Source of the DNA: Gammaproteobacteria bacterium
GTDB taxonomy: Bacteria > Pseudomonadota > Gammaproteobacteria > GCF-002020875
DNA length: 6,951 bases
Assembly: GCA_018671205.1 (NCBI GenBank)
Contig: JABHIC010000082.1
Location: 1 to 6,951 of the forward strand
Reading direction: 5' to 3'
Positions 1-6,951 of this stretch are shown here, one piece after another. A program made the translations under genes and the position numbers. Every line of letters begins with the position of its first letter. The first letter of the stretch is position 1. The notes under the pieces are model-generated. The model worked only from the letters and a program-made list of their open reading frames with translations, had not been told where the DNA came from and made no database searches.

Positions 1-3000
1 CACAAATCATACTGGATGGGGGACGACTCTCCCCAGCGGAGCAGAACGACCGCATTCAGAGTGGCGAACTACAGAACCTGCTGCTCAACGGCAGTGGAGA
101 GAGTCTGACCGACTGGACAACTGTGACTGCTGGAATGAGCTTTAATGGTCAGGAATTCATCACCAACGACAGTGCCACCAATACCAGCGAGCAGCTCATT
201 GACCTCTATACCCGTGGTTATACCGACACCGCCTATCTCGATAGCGCACCCACCATCTACGTGGAGGAGTGGGTCAAGGCGGTCTATCTCCCCGATAGCT
301 ACCAGTTAAAGGTAGAACTCCTCGGCTCCGACCAGAGCACTGTCATTGCAACCTATGATACCGGCACAAAGAGCATCACTAGCCACCAATTTACCCCCTA
401 TGCCCACACCTTTAGCGATTACGGCAGTGGTGTGCGCTATATCCGTTACACCCACTCCGGCAGTGGCAATAGCAGTGAGAGCTGGAGCGGAGATTATGGT
501 GCACGTCTCAGTTATGGACAGGTTTTTATCGATGGGTCAGCGGATGATATCGGCTATCTTGACCTTGAGCAGCACGCCCCTGTCGTCTATACCGAAGGGC
601 ATGGCATAGTTACCCTCACCCCCAATGCCCAGTTTACCGACCTCGACAGTGACAACTACAACGGCGGCTCCATCCAGGTTGCCATCACCTCGGGTGGCAC
701 AGTCAATGACCGTCTCTCTCTGATCCATCAGGGAAGCTCCAGTGGGCAGATTGGCCTCTCGGATAGCTCCATTACCTATGGCGGCATCGAGATCGGAACC
801 CTGTCAGGGGGAAGCGATGGCACTACCCCACTGGGAATTGCACTCAATACAGCCGCAACGCCTGAGGCAATTGAGCGGCTACTCCAGAGCATCAGCTTTG
901 AAAACAGCGCCACGAACCTGAGCACAGAGGATCGGGTCATCACCTATACCATCAGCGCTGATGGCTCCTCCTTCAATACAGAATCATTAATTGTTGCGGT
1001 TACCGGGGTGGATGGGCTACCACCCACAATGGCTACACCTGCCACAACCCTCCAGAGTATCGTCTTCCCCGCTGAGGCTGAGATCACCTTTGCCGATATT
1101 CAGGGCTACACCACTGCTACAGATAGTGATGGCTCAGTAACCGCCTTTATTGTCCAGCACCCTCCCATCAATGGGGTATTACGCATCGGTAGCGATGCAG
1201 CAACCGCCCAACCCTATCTCTCCTCCATCAATGACCGCATCGATGCAGCGCTCAACGCCTACTGGACTCCATCCTCCAATGTCCCCAACACCCGAGACTA
1301 TGACGCTTTTGAGGTCAGAGCAGTCGATGAGAGTGGCCTGACCTCCACCACCTCTGAGCAGATCAGTGTCACTGTCACCGTCACGGTTGCAGATACCTTT
1401 GCGTTGAGTTCATTGACGGGGAGCAATGGGTTTCGACTGGATGGGGTGGCCGCAGATGATATGAGCGGATACGCTGTGAGTAGTGCCGGAGATGTCAATG
1501 GAGATGGTTATGACGATCTGATTATTGGCGCATATCAGGTGGACTCGAATGGCTCCAATGCCGGTGCCAGCTACCTGGTCTTTGGTAAAGGGGATAGCTG
1601 GAGTGACACCGTAGACCTCTCTTCACTGGATGGAACCCTGGGGGTTCAGTTTAGTGGGGTCTCAACACTGGATCAGAGTGGTTATTCTGTGAGCAGCGCG
1701 GGAGATGTGAATGGAGATGGTTTCAGTGATCTACTGATTGGTGCCTATCAGGCAGACCCCAATGGTCTCTCAGGGGCGGGCTCCAGCTATCTTGTTTTCG
1801 GACACAACGCCAGCTGGAGTCACCCTTTTGACCTCTCCACCCTGGATGGCACCAATGGGGTTCGCTTGGATGGTGAGCTAAACGGGGAGCAGAGTGGTAC
1901 CTCTGTCCACAGTGGGGGGGATATCAATGGGGATGGGTTTGATGATCTGCTGATTGGGGCACCCGCGGCTGAAAGCGGAGGTGTTGAGACGGGTGCCAGT
2001 TATCTGGTTTTTGGACAAGCATCGGGGTGGAGTAGCACGCTTGCCCTTTCTGCGCTGGATGGTAACAATGGTTTCCGCCTGAGTGGTGTGACTCTGGATG
2101 ATAAAACGGGTCACTCCATCAGTAGTGTGGGAGACTTTAATGGGGATGGCATCGCAGATTTGGTGGTTGGCGCATATTCGGCCGATTTTGATGCCAACAG
2201 CTCAGGCTCCAGTTACCTGATTTTTGGGAGTACAGATGGTTGGAGCAGTAATTTTGATCTCTCTGCACTGGATGGTAGCAATGGATTTCGTCTGGATGGG
2301 GTAGCGATACTGGATCAGAGTGGTCGATCCGTGAGTGGGGCAGGAGATATCAATGGGGATGGCTATGGTGACCTGATTGTGGGTGCATTAGCTGCTGACC
2401 CTAACGACTCCTTCTCCGGTTCAAGCTATCTCGTCTTTGGCCACTCTGGTGGCTGGGGTGCAACCGTGGAACTCTCCTCATTAGATGGGAGCAGTGGTTT
2501 TCGTCTGGATGGTGCGGCAATCGATGACCGCAGCGGTGCCTCAGTCAGCAGTGCCGGAGACATCAATGGGGATGGTTATGGTGACCTGATTATCGGTGCT
2601 CGAAATGCAGACCCGAATGGAAATGAGAATTCTGGCTCCAGCTACGTCATCTTCGGTGGCCAAAACGGCTGGAGCAGCGCCACGGATGTAGGAGATGATA
2701 GTGCAAACTCAATGACCGGAACTGCTGCTGTAGACAACATCATTGCTGGCGATGATGACGATACCCTCTCCGGCGAGGGGGGAGCCGATGTTCTCTACGG
2801 CGGTGCAGGAGACGATACCATCCACGTCAGTGACAACAGCTTCTTCCGCATCGATGGGGGTCGCGGTAGTGATACGCTGATACTCGGCAGCTCGCTGGAT
2901 CTTACCTCTCTCGCCAATAACACCATAACCGGGATTGAGAGGATCGATCTATCCAGCGGGGACTACACCCTTACCCTGAGCTATCATGACCTGATAGCGA

Positions 3001-6000
3001 TGACCGAGGGACGTAACAGCCTGGTGAGCGGAAGCTATGGGCAACTCAACCATGTGCTGGTAGTCAATGGTCAGACGAATGACCGGGTAGTCCTGGATAA
3101 CTTCTGGCGTGAGGTCTCCAATGATAATGTAACGGTAGATGGAACCACTGGCTATTCGGTCTACCAGCATGAGGGGGACCAGGCCTATCTGGTGGTCAAT
3201 GACAACGGCAGCACCACAGTGGAGGAGAGACCACTGATCAGTGTCAGTGATCAAGTGGTGGCCGAGGGGCAGAACGTCACCTTTACCGTTACCCTATCCA
3301 ACCCCAGCAGCCAGACCATTACCGTAGATTATGCGACTCAGGAGAGTGGGGCACTCTCCCCCAGCGACTATACCGCCGTCAGCGGAACCCTCACCTTCGC
3401 AACGGGAGAGACCAGCAAAACTATTACCATCACCACGATAGACGATACAGTGGGTGAGGCCGGTGAACGGATCGCTCTGCAGTTAAGCGGTGCCACCAAC
3501 GCCACACTAATCAATAACAGCACCGTCTCTGTCTCACTGGATGGTACCGATGACTATATTGTGGTGGCTGACCATGCGGCGCTGGATATCAGTGGCAACC
3601 TCACCCTGGAGGGATGGTTCAGGCCAACGGAAGCGGTAGGGATAGAGATACTGGCTGCGCGCTGGAACTACACCAACAGTGAGCGCAGCTTTCAGCTCTA
3701 CCTTTCCGAGGGAGAGATTTTTTATAACCTGAGTGATGATGGGATCAACAGCATCAGTTCAGGGGGCGGAACGGGTGCCTCTCTGGCAGTGGATAACTGG
3801 GCACATGTCGCACTGGTTTATGACCAGACATCGGGGGCTATCCACACCTATGTGGATGGCGCGTTACTCCATACACGTCTGATCTCCGACTCGGAGAACC
3901 CGGCCTTCAGCAGTATTCATACGGGAAGCTCTGATCTCCTTTTTGGCGACCAGCAGGTGGGCCACGGTGCCTATTTTCAGGGGCAGATGGATGAGGTTCG
4001 CCTCTGGTCTGAGGCACGTAGCCAGGCTGAGATTCAGGATAACCAGTATCAGGAGCTTGCAGGCAGTGAGAACAATCTGAATGGCTACTGGAGGCTCAAT
4101 GAGGGCTTTGGAAATATCATAGAGAATAGTGTCTCCAGCGGTATCGATGGTACGCTGATCAATGGTTCGGGGTGGGACAGTACCCTGGCACAACCACTGC
4201 GTAGTGAGATTCACCCCACAGCGCAGACCACCACCGCCGTAACCTTCAGTGGGGCTACGGGGGACCATATCACGATCGCCACCCAGGATGTTCTGAAACC
4301 CACCGCTGCACTCTCACTGGAGGCGTGGGTCTACTTTGATCTTATCGAAAGCTCGCTTGGGAGCTCAACACACACCCTGATCGATAGTGCCGGAAATGAC
4401 TCCGGAGGAGTCAACAGTGGCTATACCCTCAGTGCCGGAGGAGGAGAGATTGCCCTGAGCATTGGACAGAGTGCGGCCTGGGGCACCGCAACCAGTAGTG
4501 GTGCCAATCTAATTGCCGGACGCTGGTACCATATCGCCGCTACCTATGACAGCACCAGCTCCTCGACCCACCTCTATGTCGATGGGGTCGATCTGGTCGC
4601 CGACAGCGGTGCTATCAGTGGCCTGATCAACTACTCCGACGCACAAAATATCACCCTCGGTGGGGCCACCGATAGTGACTACTCCGGACGTACCTTTGGT
4701 GGAATGATGGATGAGGTGCGGATCTGGTCGGATGCCCGCACCTCAACAGAGATCGGGGATAACCTGGACCATGAGCTCTCCGGGAATGAGACCAATCTAG
4801 AGGGGTACTGGAGACTCAACGAGGGCGATGGTCATACCGTCATCAACTATACCGACCATGCGGGACTGGATGGTACGCTGCTTGGTGACACCTCCTGGAG
4901 TGGCAGTAGTGGCCACCCACTGAGTTACAGTGAGATGATCGCCACAGCAACGATTGAGGATAATGATGCGATCCAGATCAACAACAGTATCTACACCGAC
5001 GATACCGGAATAGCGCGTAGCCCCGCCATCACCGCACTGAACAATGGGAATCTATTGATCATCTGGGAGGGGACGGAAAATAGTGCATACCCACTGGGGG
5101 ATGACAGCAGTACCGCCATTCTTGCTCAGCTCCTCTCACCGAATGGAACCCTGGTGGGAGACCCCTTCCTACTCAATACCACGACCACTCTGAGGCAGGG
5201 AGAGAACGGTCTCGATGTGACCACCCTGAGCAGCGGAGAGTTTGTGGCAATCTGGTTTGATAGCAGTGACAAAATCATCATGCGGGTCTTTGATGAGATG
5301 GGTGCAGCCGCTACCGATGAGATTATTGTTGCCGATACAACCTACGAAAGCTTCCCCAGGGTGGCCGCATTGAGTGATGGAAATTTTGTGGTGAGCTGGA
5401 GTTCGGACAGCACCAATGCCCTCTATACCGACTCACCGGATGAGCTGCTCCATTCGATCTACGACAGCAGTGGTAACACCCTCTATAGCGGTGCGACGGA
5501 GGCTTTTGAGAGTGGCCCTGCCGCACTCAACACATCGGTCCTGAGCACAAAAACCAGCCATGCCCTCACCGCACTGACGAGTGGTGAGTACGTGGTCACC
5601 TACAGCTCTGCCGTGAGTGGTGACTGGGATATCTACGCACGGGTTATGAATAGTGACGGCAGCCAAAAGCAGGCCGAGTTCGTCATCAATACTACCGATC
5701 TGGATAACCAATCCGAGCCCGCTATTGCCGCACTGGACAGTGGTGGCTTTGTGGTGAGCTGGACCGATGAGAATGGTGGGGATGGATCAGGAAATGGGGT
5801 AAGAGCCCAGCGCTACGAATATGAGTCGGGCTCCAGCTCATGGGTCAAGAGCGGAGATGAGCTTCAGGTCAACAGCACCACCGCCAGTGAACAGCAGGGC
5901 TCTTCTGTCGAGGGTCTGGATGATGGTGGTTTCGTCGTCAGCTGGATATCCGATGGTCAGGATGGATATGGCTGGGGGCTCTATGCACAACGCTTTGATC

Positions 6001-6951
6001 CCGTTGGGAACAGGGTGGGATCTGAGTACCTAGTCAATGTGGCCACCGCTGAAAACGAATGGGATGGACAAATCACCCACCTGTCAGACCACAGCTATGC
6101 CATTACCTGGAGTGATGATGGTTCTGGTGACAACGATATTTATGCCCGGATCATCAACGAGAGTGGCACCCTGCGGGTTGATCCGATTGTTCTGGACCTG
6201 GATGGAGATGGGATTGAACTCACCCAGGCTCAAGAGGTAAACCACTTTAACATGAGCCCTGATGGCTCCCTCAACCCGACCAACTGGCTCTCTGCGGATG
6301 ATGGCTTCCTGGCGCTGGATATGGATGGAAATGGGGTGATTGACGATATCACGGAGCTCTTCTCAGAATACCATCAACCCGGGGTAGAGAGCGGACTGGG
6401 GGCACTGGGTAGGCTGGATGAGAACCGGGACGGGGTCATTGATCATCAGGATCATCTATTCAGCAACCTGCTAATCTGGCGTGACCTGGATCAGGACGGA
6501 GTAAGCTCTGCACAGGAGTTACAGAGTGTCGATGATTTCGGTATCAACCGCTTTGACCTGAATACCACCACAGTAAATCAGACCATTCAGCAGAGCCTGT
6601 TGTTGAGCCAGGGGAGCATGACGCTATCCAGTGGCACCACACAGCACTTTTCCGAGGTGGCACTGGCTGTAGAACACAACACAACAGACTCCTTCCTGTT
6701 TGGTGAAAATTTTGATCTTAGCGCAGCCATCTCAAACCTGAATAGCGACAGAGGCATAGTTGAGCTGATCTTTGGGGAAACCACCCCTCAACCCCTGCAG
6801 ATCAGGGATGTTTTGGAACTGACAAGCAACACCGTTCCGATGGTGAAAGAGGAGATGCCCCCCCTTTCGGAGACAACAGATTGGCTAACCCCATCCCCCC
6901 CTTCTGCCAGCAGTGATCCGTACGCAATGGCGGGGTTTGAGGTCAACCTGC
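1..6951 (+). CDS. Giant multidomain RTX-type adhesin or exoprotein (internal fragment, both ends missing)
   Basis: The frame with codons at 3, 6, 9 and so on is open from 3 to 6950 (2,316 residues) with no stop. Neither the start codon nor the stop codon is in the window, so no start, ribosome binding site, promoter or terminator can be assigned. The translation is a chain of recognisable extracellular modules: FBA-like, two cadherin-like, six FG-GAP repeats, RTX, Calx-beta with two LamG domains, a seven-unit propeller, and an FrpC-like self-processing module. It has no cysteine and 12 lysines and is rich in Asp, Ser, Thr and Gly, as is usual for large calcium-dependent proteins exported by type I secretion. 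The inferred role is surface attachment or ligand binding outside the cell. Export by a type I system is inferred from the module set; the C-terminal signal is not visible. A non-adhesive secreted RTX protein is the main alternative. Coding and module identity are near certain; the biological role is moderately sure. Confidence 0.97.
66..536 (+). other. FBA-like (F-box-associated) glycan-recognition domain
   Basis: Residues about 22-178 follow the FBA domain of eukaryotic FBXO2-type proteins along their length. They open with an NLL-NG segment and a downstream W, like the NLLRNPCGEEG...W start of FBA. Then come an IDL...GY block (residues 66-73), an I-V-EEW strand, a Y-L-V-LL strand, the block HTFSDYGSGVRYIRY (135-149; FBXO2 has HTFTDYGPGVRFVRF), and finally W161-SGDYGAR. 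In FBXO2 the last block is YWKGWFGAR, where the Tyr-Trp pair and Lys contact chitobiose of N-glycans (from memory). Here the Trp is kept, but Tyr and Lys are both Ser. The fold is a galactose-binding-like beta-sandwich. No F-box is seen in the 21 residues upstream within the window. Sugar binding is inferred, and the specificity probably differs from FBXO2. Confidence 0.82.
570..1014 (+). other. Cadherin-like beta-sandwich module A
   Basis: Residues about 190-338 begin with an APVV segment and carry FTDLDSD (211-217), an acidic motif of the kind that binds calcium between domains. They continue through an NGG-I-VAITSGG strand, a GQIG strand and the block ATPEAIERLLQSISFEN (about 285-301), and end in a VITYTIS...VAVTG strand pair. 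I recognise this pattern as a module recurring in large bacterial adhesins and RTX exoproteins, where it acts as a stalk or spacer. I cannot give it a firm family name without a profile search. Confidence 0.65.
1014..1395 (+). other. Cadherin-like beta-sandwich module B
   Basis: Residues about 338-465. Markers are TDSDGSVTAFIVQ (from about residue 373), GVLRIGSDAA, NDRIDAALNAYWTP (about 411-424) and the closing strand ending in SVTVTVTV. The same set occurs in bacterial proteins that also carry FG-GAP and RTX repeats, usually directly before the propeller as here. It is probably a rigid spacer, with calcium bound through the Asp-rich TDSDG turn. The family is recognised by pattern only. Confidence 0.6.
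1404..2687 (+). repeat. Six tandem FG-GAP (integrin-alpha-type) repeats, beta-propeller 1
   Basis: Six units start at 1404, 1617, 1833, 2046, 2259 and 2472, each 213 or 216 bases (71-72 residues). Each has the order LS-LDG-NG-FRLDG, SG-SVSSAGD, a calcium loop of the type D-(V/I/F)-NGDG-(Y/F/I)-xDL, (I/V)GA, and SSYLVFG ending in a GW or SW. The loop Asp codons lie at 1491, 1704, 1920, 2133, 2346 and 2559. All six keep D-x-N-G-D-G, so every blade should bind calcium. FG-GAP repeats form the integrin-alpha propeller head, normally with seven blades; in bacterial surface proteins they occur in varying number. No seventh copy is seen on either side. The close similarity of the units, also at the DNA level, suggests recent duplication or gene conversion. 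Confidence 0.95.
2700..2880 (+). repeat. RTX (hemolysin-type) calcium-binding nonapeptide repeats
   Basis: Residues about 900-960 hold a short GGxGxDxUx array: a diverged lead-in (GDDDDTLSG), then GEGGADVLYG, GGAGDDTIHV and, after a short interruption, GGRGSDTLIL. Such repeats form a parallel beta-roll binding one calcium per turn, and fold only at the high calcium found outside the cell. With only about four turns, the array is much shorter than in RTX toxins and is internal. It is therefore not the C-terminal secretion block and more likely a calcium-clamped joint between the propeller and the next module. Confidence 0.9.
2838..3227 (+). other. Post-RTX beta module (GIERIDL type)
   Basis: After the last RTX turn, residues about 946-1075 contain LDLTSLANNTITGIERIDLSS (split here by function: a helix-like start, then the GIERIDL strand at 977-983), TLTLSYHDLIAM, NSLVSGSYG, VLVVNGQTNDRVVLDNFW, and a Y-VY...AYLVV ending. 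This order (GIE-IDL, then T-TLS-DL, then NDRV-L, W, then Y) recurs after RTX turns and FG-GAP repeats in large bacterial exoproteins. It probably caps the beta-roll. No enzymatic motif is seen and its function is unknown. Confidence 0.55.
3231..3524 (+). other. Calx-beta domain, N-terminal part
   Basis: Residues about 1077-1174 match Calx-beta: an SVSDQVVAEGQNVTFTVTLS opening, then VDYAT, SPSDYTAVSGTLTFATGE, SKTITITTIDD and GERIALQLSGATNATL. Calx-beta is an Ig-like calcium-binding fold of Na/Ca exchangers, integrin beta-4 and many bacterial adhesins. The usual closing strand and acidic end (A-G-I-DND) does not follow here; the chain passes directly into a LamG domain at about 3525. A matching ending, ATATIEDND, appears at 4941-4967, after two LamG domains. 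Confidence 0.88.
3525..4175 (+). other. LamG/concanavalin-like jelly-roll domain 1
   Basis: Residues about 1175-1391 show the bacterial LamG-like order: a VSLDGTDDYIVV entry strand, LDISGNLTLEGWFRP, W-H-ALVYD followed by HTYVDG, FQGQMDEVRLWSEARS (about 1325-1340), a helix with the EI-DN motif, LNGYWRLNEG (1360-1369), and a DGTLING-GW close. Such domains fold as concanavalin-like sandwiches, and many bind glycans or matrix proteins through calcium. The ligand here is unknown. It is followed after about 20 residues by a second, related copy. Confidence 0.93.
4236..4898 (+). other. LamG/concanavalin-like jelly-roll domain 2
   Basis: Residues about 1412-1632 repeat the architecture of the first LamG: VTFSGATGDHITIA, LSLEAWVYF, WYHIAATYD with HLYVDG, FGGMMDEVRIWSDARTSTEI, LEGYWRLNEGDG and a DGTLLG-SW close. 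The MDEVR-WS-AR and GYWRLNEG blocks are almost the same in the two copies, while the front halves differ more. This suggests an old tandem duplication with different pressures on the ligand-facing part. The likely role is ligand or glycan binding; the specificity is not readable. Confidence 0.93.
4941..4967 (+). other. Detached Calx-beta terminal strand (ATATIEDND)
   Basis: Residues 1647-1655 read ATATIEDND, the standard closing strand and acidic terminus of Calx-beta domains (commonly A-G-TI-DND or A-TI-DDD). No other Calx-beta sequence precedes it within the LamG pair, whereas the Calx-beta at 3231-3524 lacks just this element. I interpret it as the last strand of that domain, separated by an insertion of about 470 residues. 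Confidence 0.6.
4968..6173 (+). repeat. Seven-unit diverged beta-propeller 2 (ALxxGGFVVSW repeats)
   Basis: Units start near 5019, 5202, 5352, 5556, 5715, 5901 and 6069, about 50-68 residues each. The core is a PAIAALDSGGFVVSW-like strand pair, then a loop rich in Asp and Gly, a YAQRFD-like strand, and an outer VG-E-VNTTT strand. Units 5 and 6 are the best conserved and units 2 and 3 the weakest. The last unit stops after YARIINESGTL and lacks its outer strand. The stretch AIQINNSIYTDD at 4968-5003, before unit 1, looks like that missing strand, so the ring could close by sharing one blade between both ends. I recognise the repeat from secreted bacterial RTX and adhesin-like proteins; its ligand is unknown. 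Confidence 0.8.
6180..6690 (+). other. FrpC-like self-processing module (SPM) with Asp-Pro scissile site and EF-hand-like loops
   Basis: Residues 2060-2230 begin with DPIVLDLDGDGIE; Neisseria FrpC reads DPLALDLDGDGIE at its cleavage point. FrpC cuts its own Asp-Pro bond when calcium binds, and the freed Asp can form an isopeptide bond with a lysine. The order of the whole module matches what I recall of FrpC: WLSADDGFLALDMDGNGVID (from 2095), ELF, GALGRLDENRDGVID, LLIWRDLDQDGVSSAQEL, a FGI helix, then GSMTLSSGTTQHFSEVAL. The length is also close (about 170 residues against about 177). Calcium loops are at 6195-6212, 6318-6356, 6417-6452 and 6483-6518; the last two are full 12-residue EF-hand loops. 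The predicted scissile bond is D2060-P2061 (codons 6180 and 6183). Activity is inferred; the calcium-binding fold is near certain. Confidence 0.82.
6691..6951 (+). other. Unassigned C-terminal segment of the window
   Basis: Residues about 2231-2316 follow the self-processing module and are still in the same open frame. They hold an FLFGENFDLSAAI segment, a PLQIRDVLEL segment that resembles the xLxDVLxL element found near the end of some RTX adhesins, and then a Pro-, Ser- and acid-rich linker (about 2280-2307). There is no stop codon, so this is not the protein end. I recognise no firm domain. Confidence 0.4.

Noticed and set aside
346..609. Short + strand open frame of 87 codons in another phase
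   Set aside because: It overlaps the C-terminal half of the FBA-like domain, which is clearly coded in the main frame; the Pro/Ala/Thr-rich product has no domain.
1290..1403. A possible seventh FG-GAP unit before the first recognised one
   Set aside because: There is no D-x-NGDG loop or YLVFG strand here; the stretch belongs to the preceding beta-sandwich module.
1404..2687. Regular repeats that might be a CRISPR array or satellite DNA
   Set aside because: The period is 213-216 bases, always a multiple of three, and the repeats are coding and degenerate at third positions, so they are protein repeats.
2700..2880. C-terminal RTX block and secretion signal of the protein
   Set aside because: The frame goes on for more than 1,350 codons after it, so it is internal.
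2949..3254. Antisense open frame of 101 codons
   Set aside because: It is opposite a well-conserved module of the giant frame and resembles no family; treated as a shadow.
3864..4268. Antisense open frame of 134 codons
   Set aside because: It lies wholly opposite the LamG region, has no recognisable domain, and its composition is what the reverse of this Asp/Ser/Thr-rich coding frame would give.
5433..5711. Antisense open frame of 92 codons
   Set aside because: It is opposite the second propeller, with no family resemblance; a shadow of the coding strand.
6183..6560. Dockerin domain of a cellulosome
   Set aside because: The EF-hand-like loops looked dockerin-like at first, but there are four of them, not two, with WLSADDG and ELF blocks and an Asp-Pro start, which fits the FrpC self-processing module better.
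6900..6951. End of the gene near the window edge
   Set aside because: There is no in-frame stop up to 6950; the protein continues beyond the window.

Overview
The whole 6,951-base window lies inside one giant protein-coding gene on the + strand. The frame whose codons start at position 3 stays open to position 6950 without a stop: 2,316 codons, with both gene ends outside the window. I read every line of this frame and found no frameshift. No other gene, RNA gene, mobile element or intergenic stretch is supported. Residue N below is the codon starting at nucleotide 3N.

The product is a modular, very acidic, repeat-rich extracellular protein. I count no cysteine and only 12 lysines. Modules, in order: (1) a domain resembling the F-box-associated (FBA) sugar-recognition domain of eukaryotic FBXO2-type proteins, nt 66-536; (2) two cadherin-like beta-sandwich modules, nt 570-1395; (3) six tandem FG-GAP/integrin-alpha-type repeats of 71-72 residues, nt 1404-2687; (4) a short RTX calcium-binding stretch and the module that often follows it, nt 2700-3227; (5) a Calx-beta domain whose last strand seems to be split off by two inserted LamG/concanavalin-like domains, nt 3231-4967; (6) a second, diverged beta-propeller of seven units with an apparent strand-swap closure, nt 4968-6173; (7) a calcium-binding module resembling the self-processing module (SPM) of Neisseria FrpC, with an Asp-Pro bond at its start, nt 6180-6690; (8) an unassigned tail running off the window.

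RTX repeats, Calx-beta, FG-GAP, LamG and an SPM together, with no cysteine and very little lysine, fit a giant adhesin exported by a type I secretion system of a Gram-negative bacterium. The style recalls aquatic or host-associated Proteobacteria, but the taxon cannot be fixed from this window. The secretion signal and any transporter genes would lie outside it.

Inferred working model: calcium folds the chain after export; the propellers and sandwiches form a long stalk; the FBA-like and LamG domains bind glycans or other ligands; and the SPM may cut the chain at Asp-Pro and join the new Asp end to a lysine on a partner. The most notable points are the FBA-like domain in a bacterial adhesin, the nested Calx-beta/LamG arrangement, and the likely SPM.
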